Shown piece after piece: positions 10,348-18,011 of a stretch of DNA of 64,000 bases. A model generated the notes under the pieces. It did no database searches. It saw only the letters and a program-made list of their open reading frames with translations, and had not been told where the DNA came from. Source of the stretch: Acidimicrobiia bacterium (lineage in GTDB: Bacteria > Actinomycetota > Acidimicrobiia > IMCC26256 > PALSA-610); contig BPGH01000001.1 of assembly GCA_026002935.1 (NCBI GenBank), positions 90,814-154,813 on the forward strand, read 5' to 3'. Made by a program: the position numbers and the translations under genes. Positions within the stretch are counted from its first letter, which is position 1. Every line of letters begins with the position of its first letter.

Positions 10348-11865
10348 CAGTGGAGGAAGTGCCGCTCGCCGGTGAACACCATCGCGAGCCCCAGCTCGTC
10401 GGCCCGCTCGATCACCGCGTCGTCGCGCATCGCGCCCCCGGGTTGGATCACGGCCGCGACGCCCGCCGCGGCCGCGGCCTCGACGCCGTCGGGGAACGGG
10501 TAGAAGGCGTCGCTGGCGCAGGCGCCGCCGCGCGCCCGCCCGGCCGCCTTCTTCGCCGCGATCTCGCCCGCCTCGACCCGGTTCTGCTGGCCCGCGCCGA
10601 TCCCGACCGCCTGGCCGTCCTTCGCGAGCACGATCGCGTTCGACTTCACGTGGCCGCACACCCGCCAGGCGAACTCGAGGTCCGCCCACTGCCCGGGGGT
10701 GGGGGCTGGCCTTGGTGACGACGCGCCAGTCGTCGCGGGCGGAGACGAACGCGTGCGGTTCCTGCACGAGGAACCCCCCGGAGATCTGCCGGAGGTCGAG
10801 TGCCTCGCGGTCCGGCGGTGCGGCCTCCAGCAGGCGCGTGTTCTTGCGCTTGGCGCGCAGCACGTCGAGTGTGCCGTCGGCGTAGCCGTGCGCGATCACG
10901 ACGTCGGCCTGCGGACCGTCGGCCATGCGGGCCACCGTGTCGGCGTCGACGGCGCGGTTCAGCGCGACGATCCCGCCGAACGCCGAGCGCTCGTCGCACT
11001 CGAGCGCGCGCCGGTACGCGGTCGCGAGGTCGTCGGCGACGGCGACCCCGCACGGGTTGGCGTGCTTGACGATGACGCACGCCGGCCGCTCGCCGAGGTC
11101 GTGGGCGAGCCGCCAGGCCGCCTCGGTGTCGTAGAAGTTGAGGTACGACAGCGCGAGGCCGCCGTGCTGGCGCAGCGAGTCCCACCAGCTCCGGGTACCC
11201 CGCCGGCGGTAGCGGGCCGCGCGCTGGTGCGGGTTCTCCCCGTACCGCAACGCCTCGTCGGTGCGTTCGAGCGCGAGGATCAGGTGACGCGGGAGGAGGT
11301 CGTCGTCCTGGAGCCACTGCGTGATCGCGGCGTCGTAGGCCGCCGTGTGCGCGAACGCCTCGATCGCGAGGGTGCGCCGGGTCCGCGCCGACAGCGTGCC
11401 TCCCTGTTCCCGCAGTTCGGCGAGGAGCGGCTCGTACTGCGCGGGGCTGGTGACGACGGCGACCCACTCGTGGTTCTTCGCGGCCGCCCGCACCATCGCC
11501 GGACCGCCGATGTCGATCGTCTCGATCCCCGGGCGCTCCAGGAACGGGTAGAGGTTCGACACGACGAGGTCGAACGGTGCGATCCCGAACGCCTCGAGGT
11601 CGTCGAGGTGCGACTGTTGCGAGCGGTCCGCGAGGAGGCCGCCGTGGATCTTCGGGTGCAGCGTCTTGACCCGCCCGCCGAGGATCTCGGGAGCGCCCGT
11701 GACGTCCTCGACGCGGGTCACCGGCACCCCGGCCGCCTCGATCGCGGCCGCGGTGCTCGACGACGACACGAGCTCGACGCCCAGCGCGTGCAACCCGCGC
11801 GCGAGCTCGGCGAGCCCGGTCTTGTCGTGGACCGACACCAGCGCGCGCCTGACGGTGGTCCTCAT
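10347..11865 (-). CDS. purH: Bifunctional AICAR formyltransferase/IMP cyclohydrolase PurH, frameshifted
   Basis: PurH performs the last two steps of IMP synthesis. From ATG 11865 the frame reads [12 protein letters not shown] through the cyclohydrolase domain and the AICAR transformylase motif [12 protein letters not shown] up to VVTKAS. It then loses the conserved sequence in a G5-T-G5 tract (10695-10705). The next frame continues exactly with [22 protein letters not shown] to the TGA at 10347. Removing one G restores an uninterrupted 505-residue protein of normal length. The ATGA overlap with purN and the TGATG overlap with folD are intact. A homopolymer sequencing indel is more likely than a true pseudogene. 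Confidence 0.9.
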
Positions 11866-12413
11866 CGACCGATCAGCCTCTCGATCACGTCCGGGTAGAG
11901 CCGCCGCTCCACCTCCTTGATGCGTTCGTGGAGGGTCGCCTCGGTGTCGCCCTCCAGCACCGGCACCGCCTCCTGGGCGAGGATCGGCCCGGCGTCGACC
12001 TCGGCGGTGACCATGTGCACCGTGCAGCCGGTGACCTTCACGCCGTGTTCCAGGGCGTCGCGCACCGCGTGCCACCCCTTGAAGGCCGGGAGCAGCGCGG
12101 GGTGCGTGTTGACCGCTCGCCCGCCGTACGCGTCGACGAAGGGCTTGGCGAGGATGGTCCCGAACCCCGCGATCGCGACCAGTTCGACGTCGTGGCGGCG
12201 GAGCGCGTCGATCACGTCGTGCGTGTAGGCGACCCGGTCGAAGGTGGGACCGAAGTCGGTCCGTTCGACCATCTCGACCGGTATGCCCGCTTCGCGGGCG
12301 ACCTCGACGGCCCCGCAGGGCCGGTCGACGACCACGGCCACGACGGGGAGGCCCCGCTCGACGAGCGCCCGCAGGATCGTGCCGCTTCCCGAGGCGAGGA
12401 CCCCGACCCGCAT
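11862..12413 (-). CDS. purN: Phosphoribosylglycinamide formyltransferase
   Basis: PurN transfers a formyl group from 10-formyl-THF to GAR, the third step of purine synthesis. The product is 183 residues, at the short end for the family. It starts MRVGVLASGSGTILR (phosphate-binding loop), has VNTHPALLPAFKG with the catalytic Asn/His, and the later catalytic Asp region TGCTVHMVTAEVDAGPILAQ. The ATG at 12413 is chosen over the longer ORF because family homology begins there and a TACGGT box lies 7 bases upstream. The stop overlaps the purH start as ATGA. Confidence 0.94.
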   Translation of the reverse strand: MRVGVLASGSGTILRALVERGLPVVAVVVDRPCGAVEVAREAGIPVEMVERTDFGPTFDRVAYTHDVIDALRRHDVELVAIAGFGTILAKPFVDAYGGRAVNTHPALLPAFKGWHAVRDALEHGVKVTGCTVHMVTAEVDAGPILAQEAVPVLEGDTEATLHERIKEVERRLYPDVIERLIGR

Positions 12414-12420
12414 GCCCCGC

Positions 12421-12426
12421 ACCGTA
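12421..12426 (-). promoter_or_regulatory. Candidate -10 element of the purN-purH-folD operon
   Basis: TACGGT ends 7 bases before the purN ATG, predicting a leaderless purine operon mRNA. Confidence 0.4.
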
Positions 12427-12555
12427 GCGGAGACCACCGGGCGCGGCCCGGGGCCGGTGGTCCCGCCCCGGGACCCGAAACCCGGGCGGGGATCCGCCGA
12501 TGGAGGACGCAGAAGTGTTTGACTGCTCGCATTCTGTCGTCCCGCTGGAGGGGCC

Positions 12556-12951
12556 GTGGACAACAAGCAGCCGAGCCCGGGCGAATGGGCGATGATGGGC
12601 GGTGCCGTCGTCGCCCTCCTGGGCTCCTTCCTGGACATCTCGGGTGACGTCTCGGCGTGGGGCCGGGGTGCCTTCCCGATCGTCACGCTCATCCCGCTGT
12701 ACTGCGTCGTCGCCGGGGTGCTCGTCGCGGTGCAACGCTTCGGCAACGTCTCGCTCCCCGATCGCCTCGCGGGGTTCGGGGCCGGCCAGCTCAGCCTCGC
12801 GCTCGGCTTCTTCGCCACGCTGATGAGCCTGTGCTGGCTGATCGCCGCCGACGACACGGGTGCGGGCCTGTTCCTCCTCCTCGTCGGCTCCGCGGCCGTG
12901 CTCGTCGGTGCCGTCCTCGTCGCTCGCCAGCAGGCGCCCACGGTCGGCTGA
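12556..12951 (+). CDS. Four-helix membrane protein, paralogue A
   Basis: The 131-residue product has four predicted membrane helices and no catalytic motif I recognise. The GTG start has GGAGG 4 bases before it. The second half, from NVSLPDRLAGF through CWLIAAD to LVARQQAP, aligns residue by residue with the same part of the next gene, so the two are tandem paralogues. It lies 13 bases upstream of that gene and both are divergent from purN. Function unknown. Confidence 0.75.
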   Translation: MDNKQPSPGEWAMMGGAVVALLGSFLDISGDVSAWGRGAFPIVTLIPLYCVVAGVLVAVQRFGNVSLPDRLAGFGAGQLSLALGFFATLMSLCWLIAADDTGAGLFLLLVGSAAVLVGAVLVARQQAPTVG

Positions 12952-12964
12952 AGGAGCCCGCACG

Positions 12965-13429
12965 ATGAACAACCTGAAGCTCTCCCCCGGCAACATCGTG
13001 ATCCTCGTCGCCGGCGCGGTGATCCTCGTCGCCTCGTTCCTCCCGTTCTACGACGTGCCGACGATCGGGGACATCGACGTCGACTTCGAGACGGGCGAGG
13101 TCGAGGTCAGCGGCGGGGGCGACTCGGTCAACGCCTGGAACCCCGACTGGGGGTTCCCCGTCACGACGTTGCCGGCGGTGCTCGGTGCGGCGATGGCGGT
13201 GGTGGTCGGCCTGACGGCGTTCGCGAACGTCCGCCTCCCCGAGCGGGTCATGGGATTCTCCTGGAACCAGATCCACCTGCTGGCCGGGGCCCAGACCGCG
13301 ATCATGATGCTCGCGTTCCTGATCGCCGACTCGCCCGACAAGGGGATCGGCTTCTGGCTCATGCTCCTCGCGTCGATCGGCCTCGTCGTCGGCGCGGTGC
13401 TGCGCGAGCGCGAGCCGGCGGCGGCCTGA
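12965..13429 (+). CDS. Four-helix membrane protein, paralogue B
   Basis: This 154-residue membrane protein is related to the gene before it. NVRLPERVMGF and LAFLIADSPDKG correspond to NVSLPDRLAGF and LCWLIAADDTG of paralogue A. Between helices one and two it carries an extra acidic loop (about residues 32-62, IGDIDVDFETGEVEVSGGGD) absent from A, probably facing outside. The ATG at 12965 is preceded by AAGGAG, so the longer ORF start at 12860 is rejected. A strong GC hairpin follows its stop. Function unknown. Confidence 0.75.
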   Translation: MNNLKLSPGNIVILVAGAVILVASFLPFYDVPTIGDIDVDFETGEVEVSGGGDSVNAWNPDWGFPVTTLPAVLGAAMAVVVGLTAFANVRLPERVMGFSWNQIHLLAGAQTAIMMLAFLIADSPDKGIGFWLMLLASIGLVVGAVLREREPAAA

Positions 13430-13444
13430 CACCGTCGCGACGGG

Positions 13445-13469
13445 CGGGGCCGGCCACCGGCCGGCCCCG
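13445..13469 (+). terminator. GC-rich hairpin after the paralogous membrane gene pair
   Basis: A perfect 11-base stem CGGGGCCGGCC with loop ACC closes with its complement, 15 bases past the paralogue B stop. No T tract follows, so terminator activity is likely but not certain. Confidence 0.5.
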
Positions 13470-13495
13470 GTGACGGCACCAGGTGGGGAGGTACG

Positions 13496-14911
13496 GTGCA
13501 CGAACCGGGTACGACCCCGGCCGCGAACGGCGGTGAGCCACTGGTCGAGGCCGGGCCGCGGCCGCGGCCGTCACTGGCCGACGCGCTGGCCGCCGGTGGC
13601 GCGATCGTCGTGGCGATCGGCGCGCTGCTGGTCGCGATCGACCTGATCGACGGCTCCGGCGAACCCGACTGGGAGCTGGGCGCGCTCGTCTTCGCGCTCC
13701 TCGGCGCCGCCGGGTACCTCCTCGCGTGGTTCGGCCCCACGTCGACGCGACCGGCGGCGGTGACCGCGGTCGCCGTGTCGGTCCCGTTCGTCTACGGGTT
13801 CCTCATCCTGCCGGACGCGGGCTCGTTCGCCGACGTGCGGCCGTTCGTGCTCCTCACCATCGGCACCTGGGTCGTCGCATACGTCGTGCCCAGGACGCGG
13901 GCACGGCCCGTGTTCGTCGCGGCCTCGGCGATCCTGGCGTGGCTGTGGATGGTCGGCGAGGTGAGCGACCTCGACGCCTACGGGGCGGCGCCGGTGCCGT
14001 CGCCCCCGTACACGACGCCGGGCGAGTTCTACGACGCCGCCCGCGGGGGCGGGTCCGTACCGATCGTGCCGGCCGGCGACGCCGCGGTCGGGCTCGACGA
14101 CCTCGACCCCACCGACCCCCTCTACTCGCTCGCGCAGGACTGCGCGGACGGTGACGGCGCCGCGTGCGACGCGCTGTGGTGGGAGTCGGAGTCCGGGAGC
14201 GACTTCGAGGAGTTCGCCGAGACCTGTGGCGGTCGCGAGCCCACGGGCCGCGCCGGCGGGTGCGAGGAGCTCCTCGGCGGCGACGACTTCGGCACCGACG
14301 ACTTCGGCACCGACGACTTCGGCACCGACGACCTCGGCACCGACGACTTCGACGTCGAGGTCCTCGGCGACGAGGTCCCCGAGGACCGGGTGCTCGAGGT
14401 CGGGATCGTGTCGCTCCTGTTCGGCGGGGCGTATCTCGCGACCGTGCTCGTGCTCGACGCGCGCGGACGGCCGCGCCTCGCGACCGCGTTCGTCGTCCCC
14501 GCGGCCGCGGCACTGGTCACCGCCGTCTCGGCCCTGGGCGACGCGAGCGGCAGCGCGATCGTCGGAGGGCTGCTCGCGATGGCCGCCGGGCTCGCCGTCG
14601 GCGCCGTCGGCTGGCGCGGCGACCGGCGGTTCACGACGTGGCTCGGCGGGATCGGCGCGTCGCTGGGCGCCCTGATCATCGCGGGTGACGTGTCCGGGGC
14701 CGACGACGAGACGGGGGCGGACGACACCCTCGTCCCGGGGCTCGTGGTCGCCGCGTTCGGCGCCGCGGTCGTCGCGCTCGGCCACCTCGTGCGCGAGCGG
14801 CTCGAGCGCGGCCGCGTCCCGCCGGCGGCGCCGTCGGCGGGCGACGGTTCACCGGCCCCGGCCGACCCGCCCGGCTGGTCGCCGCCGGCGGACCCGCCCG
14901 CGGCACCCTGA
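13496..14911 (+). CDS. Large multi-pass membrane protein with Cys-rich loop and GTDDF repeats
   Basis: The 471-residue product has about eight to nine predicted helices in two blocks, residues ~30-160 and ~300-440, separated by a long hydrophilic loop. The loop holds a four-cysteine module (LAQDCADGDGAACDALWW, then ETCGGR and GGCEEL) resembling a motif that recurs in extracellular parts of actinobacterial membrane proteins. Five tandem GDDF/GTDDF units follow, encoded by a 15-base DNA repeat, and then an acidic stretch. The C-terminus is Pro/Ala-rich. The GTG start has GGGGAGG upstream. Two related small membrane genes precede it. Function unknown. Confidence 0.75.
   Translation: MHEPGTTPAANGGEPLVEAGPRPRPSLADALAAGGAIVVAIGALLVAIDLIDGSGEPDWELGALVFALLGAAGYLLAWFGPTSTRPAAVTAVAVSVPFVYGFLILPDAGSFADVRPFVLLTIGTWVVAYVVPRTRARPVFVAASAILAWLWMVGEVSDLDAYGAAPVPSPPYTTPGEFYDAARGGGSVPIVPAGDAAVGLDDLDPTDPLYSLAQDCADGDGAACDALWWESESGSDFEEFAETCGGREPTGRAGGCEELLGGDDFGTDDFGTDDFGTDDLGTDDFDVEVLGDEVPEDRVLEVGIVSLLFGGAYLATVLVLDARGRPRLATAFVVPAAAALVTAVSALGDASGSAIVGGLLAMAAGLAVGAVGWRGDRRFTTWLGGIGASLGALIIAGDVSGADDETGADDTLVPGLVVAAFGAAVVALGHLVRERLERGRVPPAAPSAGDGSPAPADPPGWSPPADPPAAP
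14281..14350 (+). repeat. 15-base in-frame tandem repeat
   Basis: Unit GGCACCGACGACTTC is repeated about 4 to 5 times, one copy with CTC for TTC, encoding GTDDF/GTDDL. Near identity at DNA level suggests recent expansion. Confidence 0.85.
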
Positions 14912-14918
14912 CCGGCCA

Positions 14919-14938
14919 CCCCGGCCGGCGCGCCGGGG
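14919..14938. terminator. Hairpin between convergent membrane-protein gene and sucD
   Basis: CCCCGGC, a 6-base loop, then GCCGGGG forms a 7-base stem in the 38-base convergent gap. It may serve both strands; no T tract. Confidence 0.4.
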
Positions 14939-14949
14939 CCCCGCCCGGG

Positions 14950-15834
14950 CTACAGCGACCGCACGACCTCGGCCATCAGCGCGCCGATCTCGGTGGGGTT
15001 GGCCGCGACACGACACCCCGCGCCCTCCAGCGCCTCGATCTTCGCGGCGGCCGTGCCCTTCGAGCCGGAGATGATCGCGCCGGCGTGGCCCATCTTCTTC
15101 CCGGGCGGCGCGGTCACGCCGGCGATGTACGCGACGACCGGCTTGGTCATCTCGGCGGCGATGTAGGCGGCCGCCTCCTCCTCGGCGGATCCGCCGATCT
15201 CGCCGATCATGATCACGGCCTTCGTCTCGGGGTCGGCCTCGAAGCGCGACAGGCAGTCGATGAACGTGGTGCCCGGCACGGGGTCACCACCGATGCCGAC
15301 GCAGGTCGTCTGGCCGATCCCCTGCTGGGTGAGCTCGTGCAGCGCCTGGTACGTGAGGGTGCCGGAGCGCGAGACGATCCCGACCGGCCCGCCCGCGAGC
15401 GCGATCTCACCGGGGGTGATGCCGATGTTGCACTTTCCCGGCGAGATGATCCCCGGGCAGTTCGGGCCGAGGAGCTGGGTCCCGGGGAAGCGGCGCTTCA
15501 GGTCGTTGTAGAAGTACGCCTCGTCGTGGGCGGGGACGCCCTCGGTGATGACGACGATGAACTCGATGCCGGCCTCGGCGGCCTCGAGCACCGCGTCCTT
15601 CACTCCGGGGGCCGGGATGAAGATGCACGACGCGTTCGCGCCCGTCGCGTCGCGCGCGTCGGCGACGGTCGCGAAGATCGGCACGCCGTCGACGTCGGTG
15701 CCGGCCTTCTTCGGGTTGGTGCCCGCGACCACCTGCGTGCCGTACGCGCGGTTGCGCATCCCGTGGAAGCGGCCCTGGCTGCCGGTGAGGCCCTGGTAGA
15801 CGACCTTGGTGTGCTCGTCGACGAAGATGCTCAT
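14950..15834 (-). CDS. sucD: Succinyl-CoA synthetase, alpha subunit
   Basis: The alpha subunit binds CoA and carries the phosphohistidine in reversible succinyl-CoA + NDP + Pi to succinate + CoA + NTP. The 294-residue product begins with the CoA-binding Rossmann fold ([14 protein letters not shown]), has [15 protein letters not shown], and the phosphorylated histidine in [13 protein letters not shown] (H250). It starts 19 bases after the sucC stop in the usual sucC-sucD order. Confidence 0.96.
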   Translation of the reverse strand: MSIFVDEHTKVVYQGLTGSQGRFHGMRNRAYGTQVVAGTNPKKAGTDVDGVPIFATVADARDATGANASCIFIPAPGVKDAVLEAAEAGIEFIVVITEGVPAHDEAYFYNDLKRRFPGTQLLGPNCPGIISPGKCNIGITPGEIALAGGPVGIVSRSGTLTYQALHELTQQGIGQTTCVGIGGDPVPGTTFIDCLSRFEADPETKAVIMIGEIGGSAEEEAAAYIAAEMTKPVVAYIAGVTAPPGKKMGHAGAIISGSKGTAAAKIEALEGAGCRVAANPTEIGALMAEVVRSL

Positions 15835-15853
15835 CGCTGTGGGCTCCCCCGGA

Positions 15854-16996
15854 TCAGTTGGACGCGAGCTCGACGGCCTTGCGCGCGGCGTCGAGCATCG
15901 TGGGTTGCGAGATGAGGCGGTCCGATTCGTGCGGGGCGAGGATCGCCCGGCCCTCCGCCGCGTTCGTGCCGTCGAGGCGGATCACGATCGGGGCCTTCAC
16001 CGCCACCCGGCCGAGCGCCTCGACGATGCCGTTCGCGACCTCGTCGCAGCGGGTGATCCCGCCGAAGATGTTGACCAGGATCGCCTTCACCTTCTCATCG
16101 GTGTTGATGACCTCGATCGCGTTCGACAGCACCTTCGCGTCGGCGCCGCCGCCGACGTCGAGGAAGTTCGCGGCGGACCCGCCCACCTGGTTGACGACGT
16201 CGAGCGTGCTCATCACCAGGCCGGCACCGTTGCCGATGATGCCGACCGAGCCGTCGAGCCCGATGTAGTTGAGACCCTTCTCCTTCGCGAGCCGCTCCCG
16301 CTCGTCGAGCACCTGGGTCGCGCGGTACTCCTCCCACTCGGGGTGCCGGTAGTCCGCGTTGTCGTCGAGGGTCACCTTCGCGTCGAGCGCGTGCACCCGG
16401 CCGTCGGGAGTCAGGATGAGGGGGTTGATCTCGACGAGGTCGCAGTCGCTGTCGACGTACGCCTCGTACAGCTTCAGCAGCACGTCGACGGCCCCGTCGG
16501 TCGCGCGCGGGTTCAGCCCCGCGGCCTCGACCCAGGCCCGGCACGCGGCCTCGGTGAGCCCCTCGACCGGGTCGACGTGGATCCGGGCGATCGCGTCCGG
16601 GTTCTCGTCGGCGACCTGTTCGATGTCGACGCCGCCCTGCGCGCTGAGCATGCCGAGGTGCTTCTTCGCGCCGCGGTCGAGGGTGAACGACGCGTAGTAC
16701 TCCTCGGCGATGTCGGACGCGTGCTCGATCCAGAGCCGCTCGACGACGTGGCCCTTGATGTCCATGCCGAGGATGTTGCCGGCGTGCGTGCGGACCTCGT
16801 CGGCGTCGGCGGCGAGCTTGATCCCGCCGGCCTTGCCGCGCCCGCCGACCTGCACCTGGGCCTTGACCACGACCGGGTAGCCGACCCGGCCGGCGGCGGC
16901 GACCGCGTCGTCGACCGTGTCGACGGGCTCGCCGGCCGACACCGGGATGCCGTAGCGCGCGAACAGCTGCTTGCCCTGGTACTCGAACAGATCCAC
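15854..16996 (-). CDS. sucC: Succinyl-CoA synthetase, beta subunit
   Basis: The beta subunit has an ATP-grasp domain and gives nucleotide specificity. The 380-residue product starts [18 protein letters not shown], has [18 protein letters not shown] for nucleotide binding, [11 protein letters not shown] for metal, and the C-terminal domain [16 protein letters not shown]. The GTG at 16996 is supported by GAGGAG 6 bases upstream. It sits 33 bases after the B12-binding mutase gene, which links succinyl-CoA made from methylmalonyl-CoA to its use. Confidence 0.96.
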   Translation of the reverse strand: MDLFEYQGKQLFARYGIPVSAGEPVDTVDDAVAAAGRVGYPVVVKAQVQVGGRGKAGGIKLAADADEVRTHAGNILGMDIKGHVVERLWIEHASDIAEEYYASFTLDRGAKKHLGMLSAQGGVDIEQVADENPDAIARIHVDPVEGLTEAACRAWVEAAGLNPRATDGAVDVLLKLYEAYVDSDCDLVEINPLILTPDGRVHALDAKVTLDDNADYRHPEWEEYRATQVLDERERLAKEKGLNYIGLDGSVGIIGNGAGLVMSTLDVVNQVGGSAANFLDVGGGADAKVLSNAIEVINTDEKVKAILVNIFGGITRCDEVANGIVEALGRVAVKAPIVIRLDGTNAAEGRAILAPHESDRLISQPTMLDAARKAVELASN

Positions 16997-17026
16997 TCGT
17001 CGCTCCTCGGGGGTGATCGGACGGGG

Positions 17027-17032
17027 ACGCTA
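17027..17032 (-). promoter_or_regulatory. Candidate -10 element of sucCD
   Basis: TAGCGT in the gap before sucC predicts a short leader containing the GAGGAG ribosome site. Confidence 0.3.
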
Positions 17033-17446
17033 CGTCGCCGGCTCGGCCTCGCGCGCATCGAGCGCCGCCTCGAGCCAGCCCGTGATCGTCGGCAGCGGCG
17101 CACCCGGCGTGAAGACCTCGGCGACGCCGTGGCCACGCAGCGCGGGGACGTCGTCGTCGGGGATGATGCCGCCGACGAACACCAGCACGTCGCCGAGCCC
17201 CCGGCGGCGCAGCTCGTCGACCACCCGCGGGACGAGCGTCAGGTGCGCGCCGCTCAGCAGGGACAGCCCGACGGCGTCGGCGTCCTCCTGGAGCGCCGCC
17301 TCCGCGACCGACTCGGGCGTCTGGAAGAGGCCCGTGTACACGACCTCGAAGCCGGCGTCTCGCAGCGCCCGGGCGATCACCTTCGCACCGCGGTCGTGCC
17401 CGTCGAGTCCCGGCTTCGCGATCACGACGCGATAGCGTCGCTGCAT
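17030..17446 (-). CDS. Methylmalonyl-CoA mutase small (cobalamin-binding) subunit
   Basis: The 138-residue product is a free-standing B12-binding domain with the cobalt-ligand motif DGHDRG near residues 15-20, [11 protein letters not shown], and GLSLLSGAH and VGGIIPDDD of the corrin-binding loop. This is typical of split acyl-CoA mutases (methylmalonyl-, ethylmalonyl- or isobutyryl-CoA mutase). No catalytic large subunit is in the window. Being next to sucCD favours methylmalonyl-CoA to succinyl-CoA isomerisation in propionate or odd-chain breakdown. The ATG has GGGAGGG upstream and a TATCGT box at 17488-17493. Confidence 0.85.
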   Translation of the reverse strand: MQRRYRVVIAKPGLDGHDRGAKVIARALRDAGFEVVYTGLFQTPESVAEAALQEDADAVGLSLLSGAHLTLVPRVVDELRRRGLGDVLVFVGGIIPDDDVPALRGHGVAEVFTPGAPLPTITGWLEAALDAREAEPAT

Positions 17447-17487
17447 CGGTCCCTCCCGCCGCGAGCCCGCGGCCCGGCGGCGGCGAA

Positions 17488-17493
17488 ACGATA
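17488..17493 (-). promoter_or_regulatory. Candidate -10 element of the mutase subunit-sucCD operon
   Basis: TATCGT about 40 bases before the mutase subunit ATG; the leader includes GGGAGGG. Confidence 0.35.
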
Positions 17494-17560
17494 CCGAAGC
17501 GGGCCGTGACCGGTCCCGTCGCCGGCTCCCGGCGGGCGGGTCGTCGGCGAAGGAGCGTCC

Positions 17561-17998
17561 GTGCGCAGCCCCCGCGAGCGCAACACCGACCTGAAGCTCC
17601 TGGCGGCGCTCACCGCGGTCGTGGTCGGGCTCGGCCTGTTCGTCGCCGCGGCGCTGCTCGTCGCGACGGGCGACGACGACGCCGTGGAGTGCGGCTCGAT
17701 CGGCCTCGGGTCCGCGGAGGCGGTGCGCCAGGAGCTCGAGGGCGGTCCCGTCTACCGCACCGGCGGCGGGCGCTGCGGCTTCTGGCTCGGGCTCGAGGAG
17801 GGCGACGTGGTCGCCTACCGCGCCGAACAGCCGGACGGGTGCACGCTGCGCGTCGAGGCGAGGCGGTTCACCTGCGGCGGCACGGTGCGCGACCCGGCCG
17901 ACCTCGCGCAGTACCCGGTGCGGATCGTGACGCGCGACGACGTGGACGCGCTCGTCGTCGACCTCGAACCGGTCCCCGACGGCGACACGGCCCCCTGA
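17561..17998 (+). CDS. Uncharacterised membrane-anchored extracytoplasmic protein
   Basis: The 145-residue product has a positively charged start, one hydrophobic segment (about 12-36) and an exported domain with four cysteines (VECGS, GGRCGFW, DGCTLR, FTCGG) that could form two disulfides. I do not recognise the family. The GTG start is supported by AAGGAG upstream. It is divergent from the B12 mutase gene and convergent with pcrA, so it forms its own unit. Confidence 0.65.
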   Translation: MRSPRERNTDLKLLAALTAVVVGLGLFVAAALLVATGDDDAVECGSIGLGSAEAVRQELEGGPVYRTGGGRCGFWLGLEEGDVVAYRAEQPDGCTLRVEARRFTCGGTVRDPADLAQYPVRIVTRDDVDALVVDLEPVPDGDTAP

Positions 17999-18011
17999 GG
18001 CGCGCGGCGGC

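Noticed and set aside
9481-12996. A 1171-residue ORF that looks like a PurN-PurH-FolD fusion
   Set aside because: It is one frame crossing the purH frameshift into folD. purN is in a different frame, and normal ATGA/TGATG junctions show separate genes.
14281-14350. CRISPR-like or intergenic satellite repeat
   Set aside because: Units are 15 bases, contiguous without spacers and in frame within a coding region, so it is a protein tandem repeat.
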